A program made the position numbers and the translations under genes. Source: an uncultured Phaeodactylibacter sp. (GTDB taxonomy: Bacteria; Bacteroidota; Bacteroidia; Chitinophagales; Saprospiraceae). From it: a stretch of DNA of 64,000 nt. Below the pieces are notes generated by a model. It was not told the origin of the DNA, ran no database searches, and saw nothing but the letters and a program-made list of their open reading frames with translations. Positions 7,456-16,673 of the stretch are shown here, in pieces (within the stretch, counting starts at the first letter, position 1; each line of letters opens with the position of its first letter). The DNA lies in NCBI GenBank assembly GCA_913057245.1, contig CAJXNH010000004.1, positions 124,001 through 188,000 on the forward strand, given 5' to 3'.

Positions 7456-9036
7456 TTATTTTGAACGCGCTACACGGAAAGCAAAAGTCGTCCGGCGTGC
7501 ACCGGGCAGAAAATTTAAACGATTGGCTACCCGGGAGCCATTTGCGGTGGTATTCCAGGAGCCGCCCCTTATGGTTCTTAACGTTAGGCCAGATGGCCCC
7601 AGCGGATTGTCAACCGGGCTGACCTCGTAGTAATCAGAATCATACCAGTCCCAGCACCACTCGTAGATATTCCCGGTCATATCATACAACCCCAACTCAT
7701 TGGGTGCGCGGGTGCCTACGGGTTGGCTGTTGACATTGCTATTGCCAGTATGCCAGGCTACAGCGTTAAGATCGTTGCTGCCAGCATAAACCGTGACCTG
7801 CCCCGCAGCTCCGCCCCGGGCGGCATATTCCCATTCAGCTTCGGTAGGGAAGCGGTAACCATCTGCCTCTGTATCCCAGTAAATATCCACATAAGCAAGC
7901 TGATCCCCTACCAGAGAATCAAATACTTCAGTAAATGCCGCATCAAAGTAATAGGCCGGTGTCCGCCCTTCCGAGAGGCTCAACCGGTTGCAGTAGGTGG
8001 CCGCATCATACCAACTCACCCGGTAAGTGGGATAGTCCGGGCCTGCCCCTCTGTTGTATAAAGGCGTATATTCCGGTATCAGCGCCGCCCATTCGGCCTG
8101 TGTGACCTCATAGCGGGAGAGCAGGAAGTCATCTACGCTAACCGTGTGGGGCGGATATTCATCGTTTTGGCAGTCCGGCTCCTGTTCGGCAGTACAGCCC
8201 ATGGTGAAGGTCCCACCGGGCACCGTGACCATCCTGCCAGTCGTGCGGGCCACTCTAAATCCAACGGTACTGCTTTGATCGCCGGGTTCAGCCAGTGTCC
8301 GGCTGCTTACCGATACTCCGGCAGGTTGCTGAAAATGCCCTCCCCGGACAACCCGGCCCGTACCCGCAGCTATGCCACGCGGGTCACAAAGGGGAAAGTT
8401 GGGATAATCGCCATATATATCCCACACCCATTCGGCTACATTCCCACTCATGTCGTAAACCCCTAAATCATTCGGCAATTTGGTGCCCGGAGGCTGTGTA
8501 GCTGTGCCCACCACGGCAACAGCCGTCCAGCTGTCGCTTCCGGCATACCGGAAATCATTATCCATACTCCCACCCCGGGCAGCATATTCCCACTCTGCTT
8601 CGGTAGGCAGGCGATACCCGTCAGACTCGGTATCCCAATACACGGTGCCTGCTGTGCTGAAGAAGGGCTCCGACAGTTCAGGATCGCTGTAATAAGCCGG
8701 CGACAGCCCCTGTTGTTGACTAAGGGTATTACAAAAAACGATGGCTCCATACCAGGTCACCTGCTCTACCGGGCAATCGCTGCAGCCAATATTCAAAGAC
8801 GGATTATTACCGACGACAGCCAGGTATTCTGCCTGCGTCACCTCATAAGTGCCGATAGCAAAGGCGCCCAGCGTCACGGAATGAGCCGGCAAACCTGCCG
8901 ATGTGCAGGGCTGCTGACCGCTCGTACAGCCCCGCTGATAAACACCGCTATCGATAAGGGTTATAGGGAGGTTTTGTGACCAGGCCACTGAAAAAGAAAA
9001 GCAAAAAAGCAGGATATAAAAGCGTTTGCAGTTCAT
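7456..9036 (-). CDS. Secreted protein with two formylglycine-generating-enzyme-like domains
   Basis: After a signal peptide (cleavage near AWSQ) the protein carries two consecutive sulfatase-modifying-factor/FGE folds. Each has the motif set YEVTQAE(Y/W), YR(L/F)PTEAEWEYAARGG, YDM(S/T)GN(V/I)xEW and (V/I)RGG(H/S)(F/W). Authentic FGE needs two cysteines just after RGGSW; the corresponding stretches here (RGGSWNTTANGSRVANR and RGGHFQQPAGVSVSSR) have none, so catalytic oxidation of sulfatases is unlikely. Proteins of this kind are used as ligand-binding or structural modules on the cell surface (inference). It precedes the T9SS cargo gene by 10 bases. Confidence 0.9.
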   Translation of the reverse strand: MNCKRFYILLFCFSFSVAWSQNLPITLIDSGVYQRGCTSGQQPCTSAGLPAHSVTLGAFAIGTYEVTQAEYLAVVGNNPSLNIGCSDCPVEQVTWYGAIVFCNTLSQQQGLSPAYYSDPELSEPFFSTAGTVYWDTESDGYRLPTEAEWEYAARGGSMDNDFRYAGSDSWTAVAVVGTATQPPGTKLPNDLGVYDMSGNVAEWVWDIYGDYPNFPLCDPRGIAAGTGRVVRGGHFQQPAGVSVSSRTLAEPGDQSSTVGFRVARTTGRMVTVPGGTFTMGCTAEQEPDCQNDEYPPHTVSVDDFLLSRYEVTQAEWAALIPEYTPLYNRGAGPDYPTYRVSWYDAATYCNRLSLSEGRTPAYYFDAAFTEVFDSLVGDQLAYVDIYWDTEADGYRFPTEAEWEYAARGGAAGQVTVYAGSNDLNAVAWHTGNSNVNSQPVGTRAPNELGLYDMTGNIYEWCWDWYDSDYYEVSPVDNPLGPSGLTLRTIRGGSWNTTANGSRVANRLNFLPGARRTTFAFRVARSK

Positions 9037-9135
9037 ATTTGTTTAGTTTGACAGATTACCCTGTAAAGTTACACGGCAATTGTTTTTCTATTCACTTAGG
9101 GATCGGAATTCCACTCCGCAATCTGAAAACAAAAT

Positions 9136-9166
9136 TTTGCCGTCCTACCGGCAATTGCTATCTTCC
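9136..9166 (+). promoter_or_regulatory. Promoter of pyruvate carboxylase
   Basis: TTTG (9136-9139), 19 bases, then TATCTTCC (9159-9166), a good match to the Bacteroidota -33/-7 promoter except for the last two bases. Transcription would begin near 9170, about 35 bases before the ATG at 9206, which supports that start over an upstream in-frame ATG at 9080. Confidence 0.55.
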
Positions 9167-9205
9167 GGGCGGCCCTACCCTCACGATCACTCAATAGCAA
9201 AAAAG

Positions 9206-12200
9206 ATGATTCCAGAACGCAAGCGATTTAAAAAGCTCATGGTAGCCAACCGCGGAGAGATTGCTATCCGCGTCTTGCGCGCCGCATCCGAGCTGAATTT
9301 ACGGACCGTTGCCATTTATACGTACGAAGACCGATATTCGTTGCACAGATACAAGGCAGATGAAGCTTATCAGGTTGGCGAAGATAACGATCCGCTCAAA
9401 CCTTACCTGAATATCGAGGAAATAATCCGGGTGGCAAAACTAAATGAAGTGGATGCGATCCACCCTGGCTACGGTTTCCTCTCCGAGAATGTCACCTTCG
9501 CCCGGCGCTGCCGCGAAGAGGGTATTGAATTTGTGGGGCCATCGCCGGAAAGCATGGAGCAGTTGGGTGACAAAGTGGCGGCCAAAAAGCTGGCCCGGCA
9601 GGAGGAAGTCCCTCTAATCGAAGACAGTCAGGAGCCGCTGACCAACGCTGAAATCGCATTAAAAGAAGCCAAAAGAATCGGATTCCCGGTGATGTTAAAG
9701 GCAGCAGCCGGTGGCGGTGGCCGGGGTATGCGTGTGGTCCGAAAAGAAGAGGATTTGGCCAATGCCTTTCAGGAAGCCCGGCGGGAAGCAGGCAATGCCT
9801 TTGGGGATGATACGGTATTTATAGAAAAGTTCATTGATCAGCCTAAGCACATTGAGGTGCAGCTTCTGGGCGATAAGCACGGCAACCTCGTCCACCTATT
9901 CGAACGGGACTGCTCCGTGCAGCGCCGTTTCCAGAAGGTCGTGGAAGTTGCGCCCTGCCCTTCCATCAATGAAGTCACTAAGCAAAAACTGTATGACTAT
10001 GCCATCCGGCTGGGCAAAGCGGTCAACTACAGTAATGCAGGCACAGTGGAATTTCTGGTCGATAAAGACGAGAACGTTTACTTTATCGAAGTCAACCCCC
10101 GCATTCAGGTAGAGCATACCATCACCGAAGAGGTGACGGGTGTCGATATTGTCCGCTCTCAAATACTCATTGCGGCGGGCTATGAGTTGAGCCACCGGTC
10201 TATTTACATTCGCAATCAGGAAGATGTAGAGTGCAGTGGCTACGCTATTCAGTGCCGGGTGACGACCGAAGACCCTGCCAACAACTTCAAGCCCGATTAC
10301 GGCACCCTAATCGCCTACCGCTCGGCATCAGGTATGGGTATCCGCCTCGATGCCGGTTCTGCTTTCCCGGGCGCTAAAATTTCACCCTACTTTGACTCCA
10401 TGCTGGTGAAGGTGACTGCCTGGGGCCGGACGATGAAAGGGGCTTCTCAGCGTTTGCACCGGGCCCTGCGGGAGTTCCGGGTACGGGGCGTGAGCACCAA
10501 TATTGGCTTCCTGCTCAACCTGCTGCGGGACCAAACCTTTCAGCAGGGGCATGCTACGGTCAACTTCATACAGGACCACCCCGAGCTGATGGCGATGCCC
10601 AACTGGCGGGACCGCGGCACCAAGCTCCTCCGCTACCTGGCAGAAGTCATTGTCAATGACAACCCGGATGTAAAATACAAGGACGAGAGCAAAATTTTCA
10701 TCGACCCGGTCGTGCCCGCTTATGACCCTAAAGCCCCGGTACCCGATGGCACCCGGCAAAAACTGCAGCAGCTTGGCGCGGAGGGCTTCGCGCAGTGGCT
10801 CAAGGAACAAAATGCCGTTCAGTATACGGATACCACCTTTCGGGATGCCCATCAATCCCTGCTGGCTACCCGCATGCGTACCTACGACATGGAGAAGGTC
10901 GCCCGCAGTTTTGCCCTCCGCCACAGCGACGATGTCTTTTCTATGGAAGTCTGGGGCGGGGCTACTTTCGATGTTTCCATGCGCTTCCTCAAGGAATGCC
11001 CCTGGAAGCGCCTGCAGTTCCTGCGGGAAGCGATTCCAAATATCTGCTTCCAAATGCTGCTGCGGGGCTCTAACGCGGTGGGCTACACCGCCTACCCGGA
11101 CAACCTCATCATCAAGTTCATAGAGGAGGCTGCTGAGGCGGGCATTGACATTTTCCGCATCTTCGACTCCCTAAACTGGGTGGAAGCGATGAAGGTCAGT
11201 ATCAAGACCGTTCGGGAGCGTACCGACAGCATCGCGGAGGCCTGCCTTTGTTACACCGGCGACATTACCGACCCCAGCCGGGCCAAGTACACCCTACAGT
11301 ATTACCTTGACCTGGCCAAACAGCTGGAGGATCAGGGGGCACACATTATCGCCATCAAGGATATGGCTGGCTTGCTGAAGCCACTGGCTGCCGAAGAACT
11401 CATTGGGGCGCTAAAGGACACCGTCCACACCCCCATACATTTGCATACGCACGACACCGCCTCCATACAGGCAAGCACTTACATGACCGCCGTAGAAGCT
11501 GGCGTGGACGTGATAGACGTGGCCATCAGCTCCATGTCCGGGCTGACCTCTCAGCCCAACTTCAATGCGGTAGCCGCAGCCATGAAAGGGCATGAGCGGG
11601 AGCACCCGATCAACCTGCACTCGCTGAACGAATTCTCCGCCTACTGGGAAGCCGTGCGCCGCTATTACTATCCGTTTGAGACCGAACTGCGCTCCGGTAC
11701 CGCGGAAGTCTACGAGCACGAAATTCCCGGCGGGCAGTATTCCAATCTGCGGCCACAGGCACGGGCACTCGGGCTGGAGGAAAAATTCGAGACCATCAAA
11801 AAGAACTACCGCGTAGCGAATGATTTATTCGGAGATATCGTCAAGGTAACGCCTTCTTCCAAGGTGGTGGGAGACATGGCGATGTTCATGACCTCCAATA
11901 ACCTGACCCGGGAGGACATCCTTCAGAAGGGGCATACGCTTTCCTTCCCTGATAGTGTCAAGGCGCTGATGCGGGGCGACCTGGGCCAAACGCCGGGCGG
12001 CTTCCCGGAGGACATCCAAAAAATCATCCTCAAGGATGAGCAGCCCTACACAGAGCGGCCCAACGCCCACCTGGAACCGGTTGACTTTGACACGGAATAT
12101 GCCGAATTCAAATCCCGCTTTGGTGAGCACCTAGATATGCGCAACTTCCTGTCCTACAAGTTGTACCCCAGGGTATATGAGGAATACCGCGAGCATTACG

Positions 12201-12658
12201 AAAATTATGCCCTGGTCAGAGCCCTGCCCACCCCTGCCTTCTTCTTCGGCCTCAAGCCTAATGAAGAAATCATTGTCACGCTCGATGCGGGCAAAAGCCT
12301 GCTGATCAAGTACATCAATATGTCTGAACCGGACGCGCAGGGCGTGCGCCTGGTGTTTTTCCAACTCAACGGGCAAACCCGCTCCGTGCCGGTACGCGAC
12401 CGAAAGGTACAGTCGGAAGTAGTGGTGCACCGCAAAGTAGAAAACGATAAGCAGGTGGGCGCCCCGCTACAGGGGAACATTTCCAAAATCCTGGTAGAAG
12501 AAGGACAGGAAGTAAACGCCAACAGCCCACTCTTCACCATTGAAGCAATGAAGATGGAATCTACCGTCACTTCTCCAATAGCGGGTACCGTCAAAAAGAT
12601 TTACCTGACCGAGAAAACGCTGGTGGAACAAGATGACCTGGTGATTGAGCTTTCCTGA
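9206..12658 (+). CDS. pyc: Pyruvate carboxylase
   Basis: Biotin enzyme that carboxylates pyruvate to oxaloacetate, the anaplerotic feed of the citrate cycle. In order: a biotin carboxylase with ATP-grasp (FKKLMVANRGEIAIRVLRA at the N-terminus; GGGGRGMR loop near residue 170; EVNPRIQVEHTITEE near 298), a carboxyltransferase TIM barrel (TDTTFRDAHQSLLATRMR, and LHTHDTAS with metal-binding histidines), an allosteric/tetramerisation region, and a C-terminal biotinyl domain with EAMKMES (biotin Lys about residue 1115). The start at 9206 gives 1150 aa, the normal family length; an in-frame ATG 42 codons upstream would add an unrelated segment that overlaps the promoter. Confidence 0.97.
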   Translation: MIPERKRFKKLMVANRGEIAIRVLRAASELNLRTVAIYTYEDRYSLHRYKADEAYQVGEDNDPLKPYLNIEEIIRVAKLNEVDAIHPGYGFLSENVTFARRCREEGIEFVGPSPESMEQLGDKVAAKKLARQEEVPLIEDSQEPLTNAEIALKEAKRIGFPVMLKAAAGGGGRGMRVVRKEEDLANAFQEARREAGNAFGDDTVFIEKFIDQPKHIEVQLLGDKHGNLVHLFERDCSVQRRFQKVVEVAPCPSINEVTKQKLYDYAIRLGKAVNYSNAGTVEFLVDKDENVYFIEVNPRIQVEHTITEEVTGVDIVRSQILIAAGYELSHRSIYIRNQEDVECSGYAIQCRVTTEDPANNFKPDYGTLIAYRSASGMGIRLDAGSAFPGAKISPYFDSMLVKVTAWGRTMKGASQRLHRALREFRVRGVSTNIGFLLNLLRDQTFQQGHATVNFIQDHPELMAMPNWRDRGTKLLRYLAEVIVNDNPDVKYKDESKIFIDPVVPAYDPKAPVPDGTRQKLQQLGAEGFAQWLKEQNAVQYTDTTFRDAHQSLLATRMRTYDMEKVARSFALRHSDDVFSMEVWGGATFDVSMRFLKECPWKRLQFLREAIPNICFQMLLRGSNAVGYTAYPDNLIIKFIEEAAEAGIDIFRIFDSLNWVEAMKVSIKTVRERTDSIAEACLCYTGDITDPSRAKYTLQYYLDLAKQLEDQGAHIIAIKDMAGLLKPLAAEELIGALKDTVHTPIHLHTHDTASIQASTYMTAVEAGVDVIDVAISSMSGLTSQPNFNAVAAAMKGHEREHPINLHSLNEFSAYWEAVRRYYYPFETELRSGTAEVYEHEIPGGQYSNLRPQARALGLEEKFETIKKNYRVANDLFGDIVKVTPSSKVVGDMAMFMTSNNLTREDILQKGHTLSFPDSVKALMRGDLGQTPGGFPEDIQKIILKDEQPYTERPNAHLEPVDFDTEYAEFKSRFGEHLDMRNFLSYKLYPRVYEEYREHYENYALVRALPTPAFFFGLKPNEEIIVTLDAGKSLLIKYINMSEPDAQGVRLVFFQLNGQTRSVPVRDRKVQSEVVVHRKVENDKQVGAPLQGNISKILVEEGQEVNANSPLFTIEAMKMESTVTSPIAGTVKKIYLTEKTLVEQDDLVIELS

Positions 12659-12677
12659 TTTTCATGAGAAAAAAAAG

Positions 12678-12708
12678 CCGGGAGTGCAGCGATGTTGCTG
12701 ACTCCCGG
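12678..12708. terminator. Bidirectional terminator between pyc and the EF-G paralogue
   Basis: CCGGGAGT (12678-12685) pairs with ACTCCCGG (12701-12708), and the inner CAGC/GCTG extends the stem. T-runs flank both sides (TTTTT at 12709-12713 on plus; the A-run 12670-12676 gives T on minus). It separates two convergent genes. Confidence 0.85.
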
Positions 12709-12743
12709 TTTTTCATACACCATTAGTTTGAAAATAAGAGAAG

Positions 12744-14873
12744 CTAAGCTTCAGAAAGCTCTTCCTCATGCGCCTTCATCAGATCTGCCTGCAGGTCATG
12801 CGGTACAGACTGGAACTCCAGGAATTCCTGATGGAATTTGGCACGCCCCTGAGACAGGGAACGCAATCGGTTAGAGTATTCATAAAGTTCTGCGAGTGGC
12901 ACGTGTGCGGTAATTTTCTGATAGTGCCCGTCGCTGTCCATGCCCATGATGATGGCGCGGCGGGTCTGCAGATCGCCCATGATATCCCCCATAGCATCAT
13001 CAGAGCAGAGGATTTCCAGTTTATAAATAGGTTCCAGCAGTTGAGGTGCCGCTTCTTTGAATGCCGCGCGGAATGCCTGCTTGGAGGCCAGCATGAAGGC
13101 CATATCGTTGGAATCCACACTGTGCATTTTACCATCGTAAATACTTACGCGGATATCCTGGCAGTGAGAGCCGGTCAGCGGCCCTTCTTCCATCCGCTGC
13201 AGCAGCCCTTTTTTGATTGCATTGGAGTATTTGGCATCAATAGAACCACCGACGATGCACCAGTAGAAGGCTAACTTACCGCCCCAGGGCAGTTCTTCCA
13301 CTTCCTTCTTGCGTACACTCAGCCCATCCGGATCAGGCATGCCCTCTGTGAAAGGCTCGACCCGGAGGTGCACTTCGGCAAATTGCCCGGCACCGCCTGT
13401 TTGCTTTTTGTGGCGGTACATGCTGTCGGCCTTGCGGGTAATGGTCTCGCGGTAGGAGATACGTGGCTTGGTGAATTCCATCGTTACGTTATGCACTTTC
13501 TCAATCCGGTACTTGATCAGATCAAGGTGCAACTGCCCCTGCCCGTGCAGAATAGTCTGTTTCAGCGTAGCATTTTGCTCCACGATAAGCGTAGGGTCTT
13601 CCTCTTCGATCTGATGCAGCGCTTTGTAGAGCTTCTCCATATCGTTGGCGCTCATCGGCTGAACGGCCTCGCGGATACGTGGCTCCGGGAAGTGAATCGG
13701 ATCAATTTGGATATCCGTGCCTTTCTCGTCGAGTGTATTATTGGTATGGGTATTTTTGAGCTTAACGGTAACGCCAATATCACCGGCTTTTAATTCCGTA
13801 ACCGGTTCGCGGTTTTTACCTTCTGCGATGAAGATTTGCCCGAAGCGCTCTGTAGTCTGATTCTTCTGGTTCACCAGTTCATCACCAGCCTTCAGCGTAC
13901 CGGCGTACACCTTAAAATAAGTGACCAGCCCAACTTGTGGCTCAGTCATTGTCTTGTAGACAAAAACGGTGGTTTCGGCTTCGCTATCGCAGGCCAGCTT
14001 CTCTTCGGTACCCACAAGCCTTGCCGCCGGGCGGTCAGCAGGTGAAGGGCATACATCATTGATGAAGCCCATAATACGGCCACTACCCATATTGCGGATG
14101 GCAGAGCTGATGAAAACCGGGAAAATATCCTGATGCGCGATGGCGATACGCAGCCCTTCCGTCAACTCTTCTTCGGTAAGGGTACCCTCATCGAAGAAGC
14201 GCTCCATAAGACCTTCGTCATTCTCAGCTGCCGCTTCCACCAGTGCATTGTGCATTTCCTGGGCGCGCTGCATTTCAGACGCCGGAATATCGTGTTTCTC
14301 CGGTTTGCCGCCGCCATCGGGGAAGACGTACATCACCATGCGCAGGGCATCGATGATTTTATTAAAGCCTATGCCAGTCTCCAACGGGTATTGTACCGGG
14401 ATCACCTTTTCGCCAAAGCGGTCCTGCGCCTGCTGCAGGGTCGCATCGTAATCTGCTTTTTCCGTATCCAGCTGATTGATCACAAAAAGGCAGGGCGTTT
14501 CGAAACGCTCCACATAGTCCCAAATGAGTTCGGTGCCTACTTCCACGCCATTTTGAGCGTTGAGCACCATAAGTCCGGTATCGGCCACCTTAAGGGCGGA
14601 AACCACCTCACCAATGAAGTCGTCAAAACCAGGTGTATCCAGAATATTAATTTTAGAATCTTTCCACTCGGCGTGCGTCAGTGAGGCGAAGATAGAGTTG
14701 CCCCGTTCTTTTTCGATGTTGGTATAATCGGATTGCGTGTTTTTTTCTTCTACCGAGCCGATTCGTTGGATATCGCCTGCTTCAAAGAGCATGCATTCTG
14801 TGAAGGATGTTTTGCCACTCCCCGGGTGGCCAAGTAAGGCGACATTGCGGAGATTTTTGGTGTCGTAGCTCAT
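12744..14873 (-). CDS. EF-G paralogue lacking the catalytic histidine (EF-G2 type)
   Basis: A translational GTPase with all five EF-G domains and 709 residues. The P-loop GHPGSGKT is at 15-22. Several signature residues differ from canonical EF-G: switch I reads ERGNSIFASL instead of ERGITI, the G3 motif is DTPGFDDF (79-86) where canonical EF-G has DTPGHVDF, so the catalytic His is Phe83, and G4 is NQLD (134-137) instead of NKxD. Bacteroides EF-G2, a paralogue reported to support translocation without GTP hydrolysis, is the obvious comparison. Standalone gene, not in a str operon. Its promoter is at 15050-15079, giving a leader of about 170 bases. Confidence 0.93.
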   Translation of the reverse strand: MSYDTKNLRNVALLGHPGSGKTSFTECMLFEAGDIQRIGSVEEKNTQSDYTNIEKERGNSIFASLTHAEWKDSKINILDTPGFDDFIGEVVSALKVADTGLMVLNAQNGVEVGTELIWDYVERFETPCLFVINQLDTEKADYDATLQQAQDRFGEKVIPVQYPLETGIGFNKIIDALRMVMYVFPDGGGKPEKHDIPASEMQRAQEMHNALVEAAAENDEGLMERFFDEGTLTEEELTEGLRIAIAHQDIFPVFISSAIRNMGSGRIMGFINDVCPSPADRPAARLVGTEEKLACDSEAETTVFVYKTMTEPQVGLVTYFKVYAGTLKAGDELVNQKNQTTERFGQIFIAEGKNREPVTELKAGDIGVTVKLKNTHTNNTLDEKGTDIQIDPIHFPEPRIREAVQPMSANDMEKLYKALHQIEEEDPTLIVEQNATLKQTILHGQGQLHLDLIKYRIEKVHNVTMEFTKPRISYRETITRKADSMYRHKKQTGGAGQFAEVHLRVEPFTEGMPDPDGLSVRKKEVEELPWGGKLAFYWCIVGGSIDAKYSNAIKKGLLQRMEEGPLTGSHCQDIRVSIYDGKMHSVDSNDMAFMLASKQAFRAAFKEAAPQLLEPIYKLEILCSDDAMGDIMGDLQTRRAIIMGMDSDGHYQKITAHVPLAELYEYSNRLRSLSQGRAKFHQEFLEFQSVPHDLQADLMKAHEEELSEA

Positions 14874-15049
14874 ATGTAATTGGTTTTATATTTGCTGTAA
14901 GATCTATGGTCTTAAGGGCATACGATATGACGAGGCGCATACTACGGCAGTGACATTTCCCCATACAACGGGAACCCGCACCTGATTTGTTTTATAATTC
15001 CGCTATTGCGACTCAATCCGGAATTAAATTACGATTTTAAATTGTTTTT

Positions 15050-15079
15050 CAAAACTAAATCCACAACCATAAAGCACAA
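15050..15079 (-). promoter_or_regulatory. Promoter of the EF-G paralogue
   Basis: On the minus strand TTG (15079-15077), 19 bases, then TAGTTTTG (15057-15050), a full match to the Bacteroidota promoter. The remaining part of the gap 14874-15169 is AT-rich with no other structure that I can support; the start of the plus-strand gene at 15170 has no clear promoter of its own. Confidence 0.6.
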
Positions 15080-15169
15080 CTTTCAAAATTAGTCGGAATT
15101 GCAGGCTCGGTGAGGCGCTGATGTGACTGAGAATGCTTAAATTCAACCCCGAACTAAGACCTCAACACT

Positions 15170-16066
15170 ATGATTGGAATGCTACAGGTCGTCATTGGCC
15201 TGATTTTCGTCCTGCTCCTGCTCAGCCTGCTGGCCACCACGATGATGGAGCTCGTGGCCTCGGCCTTCTCCCTGCGCGGGCGCAACCTTGAAAAGGCCCT
15301 GCGCAATATGCTGGCTTCCACGGAAGTAGACGACCGGCTGGTCGCGGCGTTCAAGGAAAATGCGCTGTACAAGCAGCTCTCCTACAAATACGGCAAAAAG
15401 CGCTACTCCCCTTCTTACCTTAGCGACCGTTCCTTTCAGTCTATCCTGATGGAGACTATTCTGAACGGGGAAGGCTTTGACCGTATAGAGGAAAAACTGG
15501 AAACGCTCCCGGATGCCGACCTGAAAAACGTCCTGAAACAATTCCTGCGGGAATCCGAGCACGATGTGGAGGCCTTCAAAGGCAAAGTCCGCACCTGGTA
15601 TAATGATGTAATGGACCGGGCCTCTGGCTGGTACAAGCGCTATACCCAAAAGATTCTGGTGGGCATGGGCTTCTTCATAGCGGTAGTCTTCAACGCCGAC
15701 ACCCTGGCCATCTACGAGCGCCTGGAATCTGACCCGGAGACGCTGCAACAGGTATTGACTTTGGCCGAAGACTATGTTAATGGCAAAGACGGGCTGGAAA
15801 TCGCCCCGCCCCAAATGTCACCGGAGTTTGACGCCTCCCTCAACAAACTGGAGGAAATGATCAACGATCAGGTTGAGTCGGTTAAGTCCCCACTGGGACT
15901 GGGCTGGAAAAATGTAGACTGGTCGGAAGTGACCTGGTACGATGTGGTCCTGAAGCTCTTGGGCTGGACGGTTACGGCCCTTGCGGTTTCCCTGGGCGCG
16001 CCCTTCTGGTTTGATCTTCTGCGCAAGCTCGTCAACATCCGCAGCTCCGGAAATAAACCTGAATAA
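15170..16066 (+). CDS. Hypothetical membrane protein
   Basis: No family name can be given with confidence. The 298-residue protein starts with a long hydrophobic helix (about residues 5-30, IGLIFVLLLLSLLATTMMELVASAF), has a charged cytosolic or periplasmic domain (about 35-150), a second membrane helix near 163-182 (KILVGMGFFIAVVFNADTLAIY), and a third near the C-terminus (about 263-282, LLGWTVTALAVSLGAPFWFDLLRKL). The pattern RG(R)NLEKALRNML after the first helix and GAPFWFDLLRKLVNIRSSGNKP at the end recurs in hypothetical membrane proteins of several phyla. Its stop overlaps the start of the acetyltransferase gene (TAATG), so the two are translationally coupled. Confidence 0.85.
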   Translation: MIGMLQVVIGLIFVLLLLSLLATTMMELVASAFSLRGRNLEKALRNMLASTEVDDRLVAAFKENALYKQLSYKYGKKRYSPSYLSDRSFQSILMETILNGEGFDRIEEKLETLPDADLKNVLKQFLRESEHDVEAFKGKVRTWYNDVMDRASGWYKRYTQKILVGMGFFIAVVFNADTLAIYERLESDPETLQQVLTLAEDYVNGKDGLEIAPPQMSPEFDASLNKLEEMINDQVESVKSPLGLGWKNVDWSEVTWYDVVLKLLGWTVTALAVSLGAPFWFDLLRKLVNIRSSGNKPE

Positions 16067-16593
16067 TGCCCCTTTTTCCTGAATTTGAAACGGAACGCCT
16101 CTGGCTTAAGGTGACCGACCTCCCGGATGCCGGCCTCATTCTTGAGCTGCTCAATACGCCCAAGTGGCTGGAGTTCATTGGCGACCGAAAGGTATACACA
16201 ATAGCGGACGCAGAAAACTACATCCTCGAACGCATCCGCCCGCAGTATGAGCGGCTGGGTTACGCCAATTATACGCTCATCCGTAAAAGCGATGGTGCAA
16301 AAATGGGCTGCTGCGGGTTGTACGACCGGCAGGGGCTTGAGGGTGTAGACTTAGGATTTGGGCTACTTCCCGCCTACGAGGGGCAGGGCTATGCCCGGGA
16401 AGCCGCCCAACGGCTCATCGAAGCCGCCTTCAACGAAATTGGCCTGACAGAGCTCACCGCCATCACTGTAGAGGCCAATACCTCCTCCCGGAAACTGCTG
16501 GAGCGGCTGGGGTTCCGGTTCGAGCGGATTGTCCACCTGCCCGATGACCCTGAGCCTCTGCTTTACCTTACACTTAGGCCCAGCAACCCTTAA
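16066..16593 (+). CDS. GNAT-family N-acetyltransferase (RimJ-like)
   Basis: A cytosolic acetyl-CoA-dependent acetyltransferase. The N-terminus FETERLWLKVTDLPDAGLILELLN is typical of RimJ/RimL-type GNATs. The acetyl-CoA pyrophosphate loop is in DLGFGLLPAYEGQGYAREAA (about residues 93-112), followed by the second GNAT helix around NTSSRKLLERLGFRFE. The substrate is unknown; RimJ relatives modify ribosomal protein N-termini or small amines. It overlaps the preceding membrane protein gene by the A of TAATG. Confidence 0.93.
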   Translation: MPLFPEFETERLWLKVTDLPDAGLILELLNTPKWLEFIGDRKVYTIADAENYILERIRPQYERLGYANYTLIRKSDGAKMGCCGLYDRQGLEGVDLGFGLLPAYEGQGYAREAAQRLIEAAFNEIGLTELTAITVEANTSSRKLLERLGFRFERIVHLPDDPEPLLYLTLRPSNP

Positions 16594-16673
16594 TACCCAA
16601 ATAACTACCGCTTCGTAAAATTTAGGAACCGCTAACGACGTTAGCAACAAGCAATCAACGACGGCCCCTTACT

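Noticed and set aside
9080..9205. N-terminal extension of pyruvate carboxylase by 42 codons.
   Set aside because: Overlaps the recognised promoter and precedes a normal family N-terminus.
10382..11053. A 223-codon minus-strand frame.
   Set aside because: Antisense to pyruvate carboxylase; no start context and no recognisable motif.
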